The notes beneath the pieces are model-generated. The model saw only the letters and a program-made list of their open reading frames with translations, had not been told where the DNA came from and searched no databases. 9,011 bases of DNA from Hydrogenophaga sp. (GTDB lineage: Bacteria; Pseudomonadota; Gammaproteobacteria; Burkholderiales; Burkholderiaceae_C): assembly GCA_018335615.1 (NCBI GenBank), contig JAGXRS010000006.1, forward strand, positions 1 through 9,011. Direction: 5' to 3'. This document shows, piece after piece, positions 5,845-9,011 of the stretch (position 1 is the first letter of the stretch; every line of letters begins with the position of its first letter). The position numbers were made by a program, and so were the translations under genes.

Positions 5845-6666
5845 TCATCCCGCAGCGGCCAGCCGGGCCAGTGTGAGGCGGTTGCCGTGCAGGCCGGCAT
5901 CGGCCAGCTTGAGGTAGGCGCGCTTGCGCAGAGTCAGCACGGTGGAGGGGGCGATGTCCAGATCGGCCGCGATGCCGTCGGCGCTCAAGCCGCAGGCGAT
6001 GCGCGCACAGACCTCGCGCTCGCGCGCCGACAGGCGCGGCACACGCCGCGCGAGCGCCTGGCGCGCGCGCTCGATCTGAGCGGTTCGATCGCTCCCAGGA
6101 AACGCGATGCGCAAAGCCGCCTGGTGGGCCTGGCGCAGCAAGGGCGCCACCCCCAGCAGCTGCTCCACCTCGGCAGGCCGGAACAGGCCCTGGCGCTGGT
6201 CGCGGTAGAGGTGCAGGCCGTACACGCTGCCGGCTGCGGGGGCGTGCAGCAGGCTCAGGCGCTCGGTGAGCTTTTCGCGCTCGTAGATCTCGTGGCGCCA
6301 GCCCGGCACGGGCAACTCGTCGGCGCGGCAATGCATCGCCACCACCTGGGGGCCCGGCGCCTGCCCCACACGATGGGCCAGCCGCGTCACGGCATCGCTG
6401 CGGAAGTAACTGCGGCGGTAGATGGCAAAACACTCGGCCACCACGTTGCGCTCGCTGGGCTGGCTGTCGCACCCCTCCACCAGTTCGGGCGCGTCCCGGC
6501 CGAAAGCCACCAGCGACAGGTACTGCACCGGCACCACCTGGTTGACGAAGGCCAGCAGGCGAGCAGCCGAGGGCGGACCGCTGGCGATGTCCAGCAAGGC
6601 CGACGCGGCCCTGCCCGACAGCTGATGGCCGGCGGGTGGGGCGTCCAGGGTCCAGGTGACGGGCAT
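5845..6666 (-). CDS. LuxR-type helix-turn-helix transcriptional regulator
   Basis: A 273-residue regulator. The C-terminal region (about 211-256) is a LuxR/FixJ DNA-binding domain: LSAREREVCARIACGLSADG, then IAADLDIAPSTVLTLRKRAYLKL, with the conserved Glu of the SxREREV motif, the IA..L.I turn and the TV start of the recognition helix. The N-terminal about 200 residues match no sensor domain I can name. There is no receiver aspartate pattern and no P-loop, so it is neither a typical response regulator nor a MalT-like ATPase; a ligand-sensing role is possible. The ATG at 6666 is preferred but lacks a Shine-Dalgarno sequence; an in-frame GTG at 6702 would add 12 residues. It lies between the ketopantoate reductase-like gene (42-bp gap) and the Rieske gene (97-bp gap), all leftward, and probably controls this cluster. 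Confidence 0.85.
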   Translation of the reverse strand: MPVTWTLDAPPAGHQLSGRAASALLDIASGPPSAARLLAFVNQVVPVQYLSLVAFGRDAPELVEGCDSQPSERNVVAECFAIYRRSYFRSDAVTRLAHRVGQAPGPQVVAMHCRADELPVPGWRHEIYEREKLTERLSLLHAPAAGSVYGLHLYRDQRQGLFRPAEVEQLLGVAPLLRQAHQAALRIAFPGSDRTAQIERARQALARRVPRLSAREREVCARIACGLSADGIAADLDIAPSTVLTLRKRAYLKLADAGLHGNRLTLARLAAAG

Positions 6667-6708
6667 GGTGGCTGATTGTGGGAGGGCGAACCGCCGCCGC
6701 ACACCGGG

Positions 6709-7743
6709 CTAACCCTTGACGCGCTCCCGTCCATCTGGATAGAGGCCCAGCGTCTGCGCCTGCAGGCGGCTCAGGCCCAGCAGCGCGTCGGTGAACGGGG
6801 TTTCAACGCCGGTGAGCTGGCCGAGTTCTCGCACGGCGCCCACCAGCGCGTCCAGCTCCACCGGCTTGCGCGCTTCCACGTCTTGCAGCATGGAGGTCTT
6901 GAACGCGCCGAGCTTGAGCGTGACGGCGTGGCGGTCTTCGGGCTGCTGCTCGATGGGGATGCCGATGCGCTCGCCGATGGCCTTGGCTTCGAGCATGACG
7001 CGGGAGATGAAGCCGCGCACCAGGTCGTCGCCCAGGATGCGGTCGGTCGTGGCGCCGGTGAGGGCGCTCACCGGGTTCACCGTCATGTTGCCCCAGAGCT
7101 TGAACCAGATGTCCTTCTGGATCTGCGGTGACACGCTGGCGTTCAGCCCCGTGCGCTGCAGCAGCGCGGCCAGCGCCTCGACCCGCTCACTGCGGCCCCC
7201 GGCCGGCTCGCCCAGGATCAGGCCGTCACCGAAATGGTGGCGCACCACACCGGGCGCGTCCACCGAGCAGCTGGCGTGCACCACGCCGCCGAGCACCTGG
7301 CCGGCGGGAATGGCGCTTGCCACCACAGCGCCCGGGTCCACCGACTGCAACTGCGTGCCGGCCAGTGCGCCACCGAAGCCGTCGAGGAACCACCAGGGCA
7401 CGCCGTTCATGGCGGTGAGCACGACCGTGTCGGACCCGATGAGAGGCCCGACCTGGGCCGCCACGCTGGCCAGTGCCGGCGCCTTGACGGCGATGATGAC
7501 AAGGTCTTGCACGCCCAGCGCCGCGGCGTCGGACGAAGCCGTGACAGGGGCTTGCAGGCGCTGCCCGCCCAGGTGCAGTTGCAGGCCGTCGCGCTGCAGG
7601 GCGGCCAGCGTGTCGCCGCGCGCCAGCGCGCTCAGCTGGCAGCCGGCCTGGGCCAGCAGCACGCCGAGCCAGCCGCCGATGGCGCCAGCGCCGACGATGG
7701 CCACGCGTTGAAAGGCAGGTTGGATTTGAGGCTGGTCAGACAT
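6709..7743 (-). CDS. 2-dehydropantoate 2-reductase (ketopantoate reductase) family protein
   Basis: A 344-residue NADPH-dependent oxidoreductase of the PanE/ApbA family. The Rossmann motif VAIVGAGAIGGWLG begins at about residue 14. AVKAP (Lys87) and MNGVPWW (Asn113) match conserved positions of the cofactor domain. KDIWFKLWGNMTVNPVSALTG (210-230) holds the catalytic Lys (Lys215) and the Asn residues (219, 223) of the C-terminal helical domain. Classical PanE reduces ketopantoate to pantoate for coenzyme A synthesis. This protein is somewhat longer than E. coli PanE and lies inside a catabolic-looking cluster, so it may be a paralogue acting on another 2-oxo acid. The ATG at 7743 aligns well with the family; a TTG at 7758 is possible, and neither has a clear Shine-Dalgarno sequence. 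A dispersed-repeat-like element lies 59 bp upstream. Confidence 0.9.
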   Translation of the reverse strand: MSDQPQIQPAFQRVAIVGAGAIGGWLGVLLAQAGCQLSALARGDTLAALQRDGLQLHLGGQRLQAPVTASSDAAALGVQDLVIIAVKAPALASVAAQVGPLIGSDTVVLTAMNGVPWWFLDGFGGALAGTQLQSVDPGAVVASAIPAGQVLGGVVHASCSVDAPGVVRHHFGDGLILGEPAGGRSERVEALAALLQRTGLNASVSPQIQKDIWFKLWGNMTVNPVSALTGATTDRILGDDLVRGFISRVMLEAKAIGERIGIPIEQQPEDRHAVTLKLGAFKTSMLQDVEARKPVELDALVGAVRELGQLTGVETPFTDALLGLSRLQAQTLGLYPDGRERVKG

Positions 7744-7801
7744 GGCGGGAATCGACAAGTGAGAGGGTGGAAACGGGGCGTATCGGCTGGGCTGGCGAGG
7801 G

Positions 7802-7825
7802 CTTCGACAGGCTCAGCCCGAACGG
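7802..7825. repeat. Dispersed intergenic repeat with imperfect stem-loop
   Basis: A 24-bp element that begins CTTCGACAGG and ends CCCGAACGG. GGCT (7810-7813) and AGCC (7815-7818) pair around one base, and TTCG (7803-7806) and CGAA (7819-7822) extend the stem past a 3-base bulge. This word is, from memory, one of the most common short dispersed repeats in beta- and gamma-proteobacterial genomes (Comamonadaceae and Xanthomonas among them). Its translated shadow, FGLSLSKP, is a familiar spurious peptide. It fills much of the gap between the class II aldolase and the ketopantoate reductase-like gene. Confidence 0.7.
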
Positions 7826-7836
7826 TGGGGCGGCTT

Positions 7837-7851
7837 GGCGGCAACGGCCGC
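7837..7851. repeat. 15-bp hairpin word abutting the class II aldolase stop codon
   Basis: GGCGGCAACGGCCGC directly follows the aldolase stop (7854-7852, read leftward). It folds as GCGGC/GCCGC around AACG. The identical 15 bases occur at 3587-3601, directly after the MarC stop codon, in the opposite orientation relative to its gene. It may be a terminator-like or repeat element. No T-run follows. Confidence 0.35.
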
Positions 7852-8721
7852 TTATTGCCGGTAACTCGAATCGATGCGGTTGACCTGGCGCACCAGGGCG
7901 TCGAACACGTCGCGCCCGGCGCCGTGGTTCGGGTTGAACTGCAGCGCGTCGCGCGTGCACTTTTCGGCGATGGCTTCGGGCACGGGAATGGCCGCGCCGG
8001 GCCCGCCCATGCTGAAGGTGGCGAGCTGGATTTCGCAGGCGCGCTGCAGCGTCCAGAGGATGGCGAAGGTCTGCGGCAGGGTCTGGCCCCAGGCCAGCAA
8101 CCCGTGGTTGCGCAGGATCACCGCCGGCTTCGCGCCGATGCTCTGCAGCACGCGCGGGCCTTCGTCGGCGTGGATGGTGATGCCCTCGAAGTCGTGGTAC
8201 GCCACCATGCCGTGCAGCTGCGCGCTGTAGAAGTTGGTCTGCTGCAGGCCGTCCTTCAGGCAGGCCACGGCCACGCCGGCGGTGGTGTGCGTGTGCATCA
8301 CGCAGTGCGCGCCCTCGATACCCGCGTGGAGGGTGGCGTGCACCACGAAGCCGGCCGGGTTGACGCGGTGGGACGAGCCGTCGAGCACCTCGCCCTGCAG
8401 GTTGATCTTGACCAGGTTCGAGGCCGTGACCTCGCTGTAGTGCAGGCCGAATGGGTTGATCAGGAAGGTGGCCCCCACGCTCCCCGCTGCGCGTGGTTCG
8501 CTGCCCCCCGAGGGTGCTGCCCCGCCTTGGGACGGCCCGGCGGTGGGGCGCTTGTCACCCCCACTCACGCTCTCCGGCAGCCGCAGCGTGATGTGGTTGT
8601 AGATCATTTCGGTCCAGCCCAGGTGGGCGAAGACGCGGTAGCAGGCGGCCAGCTCCAGGCGGGCGGCCCATTCGTCGGGGTGCATGCCGGCGGGTGCGGG
8701 TGGTGTGGACAGCGTGGTCAT
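7852..8721 (-). CDS. Class II aldolase/adducin family protein with an in-frame insertion
   Basis: A 289-residue protein of the class II aldolase/adducin family (FucA, AraD and relatives), zinc enzymes that cleave or epimerise sugar phosphates or, in catabolic members, hydroxy-acid substrates. The fold motifs are YNHITLRLP (41-49), FLINPFGLHYSEVTASNLV (86-104), the metal-binding pair in VMHTHT (His143, His145) and RNHGLLAWG (His206). Between LRLP and FLINPFGL, homologues normally have only a short turn, but here residues about 51-84 are rich in Gly, Ser, Pro and Ala. That segment comes from a repeat-like DNA stretch (8470-8571); without it the protein would be about 255 residues, the family's usual size. 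The start ATG at 8721 has AAAGG upstream, overlapping the end of the HpcH/HpaI-type gene 13 bp away, so the two aldolase genes are likely co-transcribed. The insertion may be a tolerated surface loop or may impair the enzyme. Confidence 0.9.
   Translation of the reverse strand: MTTLSTPPAPAGMHPDEWAARLELAACYRVFAHLGWTEMIYNHITLRLPESVSGGDKRPTAGPSQGGAAPSGGSEPRAAGSVGATFLINPFGLHYSEVTASNLVKINLQGEVLDGSSHRVNPAGFVVHATLHAGIEGAHCVMHTHTTAGVAVACLKDGLQQTNFYSAQLHGMVAYHDFEGITIHADEGPRVLQSIGAKPAVILRNHGLLAWGQTLPQTFAILWTLQRACEIQLATFSMGGPGAAIPVPEAIAEKCTRDALQFNPNHGAGRDVFDALVRQVNRIDSSYRQ
8470..8571. repeat. Dispersed-repeat-like insertion inside the class II aldolase gene
   Basis: This stretch of about 102 bp interrupts the conserved coding sequence without shifting frame. 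It has intergenic-repeat character: CCACGC (8475-8480) can pair with GCGTGG (8491-8496), and C-runs and G-runs alternate after it. CCCCCACGCTC at 8472-8482 recurs near the other end as CCCCCAC-TCAC-GCTC at 8558-8572, an imperfect direct repeat flanking the segment. From memory, elements starting CCCCCACGCTC and running into GCTGCCCCCCGAGGG are abundant between genes in Comamonadaceae. The precise ends are uncertain by several bases. Confidence 0.6.
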
Positions 8722-8734
8722 GAATCAAGGCCTT

Positions 8735-9011
8735 TCAGTAGGTGTTCTTCACTGCGGCATCGGGCGCGGTCTTGAAGCGCGCCAGCAGGTCGCTGGCTGC
8801 CGCCGAGAGCAGCATCGTGTCCACGCCCACCGCCACGAAGGTGGCGCCGGCTTCCAGCCACTGCCGGGCCTGTGGCTCGGCGGTGGCCAGGATGCCCGCA
8901 GCCTTGCCGGCGGCGCGGATGCGCGCAATGCCCTGCCGGATGGCGGCCTGCACGTCCGGGTGACCCGGGTTGCCGGGGTGGCCCATGGAGGCCGACAGAT
9001 CGGCCGGGCCG
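8735..9011 (-). CDS. HpcH/HpaI aldolase family protein, C-terminal part (runs off the right edge)
   Basis: Only the last 91 complete codons and the stop are in the window, about a third of the roughly 255 residues usual for the family. The first visible residues, GPADLSASMGHPGNPGHPDV, match the conserved block of HpaI/GarL-type metal-dependent pyruvate aldolases, in which the Asp of GPADLS binds the divalent metal. WLEAGATFVAVGVDTMLL is the family's C-terminal beta strand and phosphate/loop segment. These enzymes reversibly split 2-keto-4-hydroxy acids into pyruvate (or oxaloacetate) and an aldehyde, typically at the end of homoprotocatechuate, glucarate or related pathways. The stop lies 13 bp before the class II aldolase start, so this is the upstream partner in the leftward operon. 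The real N-terminus and promoter lie beyond the window. A methionine at 8986 is internal, not the start. Confidence 0.9.
   Translation of the reverse strand, partial: GPADLSASMGHPGNPGHPDVQAAIRQGIARIRAAGKAAGILATAEPQARQWLEAGATFVAVGVDTMLLSAAASDLLARFKTAPDAAVKNTY

Noticed and set aside
8470..8571. A frameshift or pseudogene reading of the class II aldolase
   Set aside because: The frame is open through the insertion and all downstream motifs, including both metal-binding His motifs, are intact in the same frame.
7234..8775. A 513-codon open frame on the plus strand opposite the class II aldolase and ketopantoate reductase-like genes
   Set aside because: It is an antisense shadow of two well-supported minus-strand genes, of low complexity and rich in Gly, Arg, His, Val and Ala, with no recognisable domain. 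High third-position GC keeps such frames open.
1..9011. tRNA, rRNA, CRISPR array, insertion sequence, phage or defence system
   Set aside because: I saw no cloverleaf, repeat-spacer pattern, transposase motif or defence-type domain; the intergenic gaps are too short to hold most of these.

Overview
The window looks like a piece of a high-GC betaproteobacterial chromosome, most likely from the Burkholderiales and the family Comamonadaceae (Acidovorax, Variovorax or Hydrogenophaga type). This rests on the strong G/C bias at third codon positions, the gene families present, and short dispersed repeats that I recall from such genomes (a CTTCGACAGG...CCCGAACGG element and a CCCCCACGCTC...GCGTGG element). 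No search was possible, so the taxon is an inference. Coding is dense: ten genes plus one partial gene at each edge count (eleven CDS in all), no gap exceeds about 110 bases, and I saw no RNA gene, insertion sequence, CRISPR array or phage gene.

Left block (1-2882). A leftward group encodes a 2-hydroxychromene-2-carboxylate isomerase/DsbA-like protein (921-1520), a dienelactone hydrolase-family protein (191-874) and the start of an exported amidohydrolase-like protein (1-187, cut by the window edge). Diverging from it across a 92-bp intergenic region is a rightward pair, an SDR oxidoreductase (1613-2371) and a MaoC-like hot-dog hydratase (2385-2882). The intergenic region carries a perfect 12-bp palindrome flanked by two copies of TGTTGTAA, a plausible shared operator. 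The enzyme types suit catabolism of aromatic or acyl-CoA compounds, but the exact substrate cannot be read from the sequence.

Middle (2969-3586). A MarC-family integral membrane protein follows rightward, preceded by two abutting palindromes, and ends convergently with the next block over a GC-rich hairpin.

Right block (3620-9011). All genes run leftward. In transcription order they are an HpcH/HpaI-type aldolase (C-terminal part only, cut by the window edge), a class II aldolase/adducin-family protein, a ketopantoate reductase-like protein, a LuxR-type regulator, a Rieske oxygenase of the vanillate O-demethylase type, and a TRAP-type periplasmic solute-binding protein without its membrane subunits. 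The likely logic is uptake of an (aromatic) acid, oxygenation or O-demethylation, and aldol cleavage of products, with the LuxR protein as local regulator. This is inferred from gene families and proximity only.

The most unusual point is a stretch of about 100 bp inside the class II aldolase gene (8470-8571). It has the look of a dispersed intergenic repeat, yet it keeps the frame open and adds about 34 low-complexity residues in the middle of the conserved N-terminal region.
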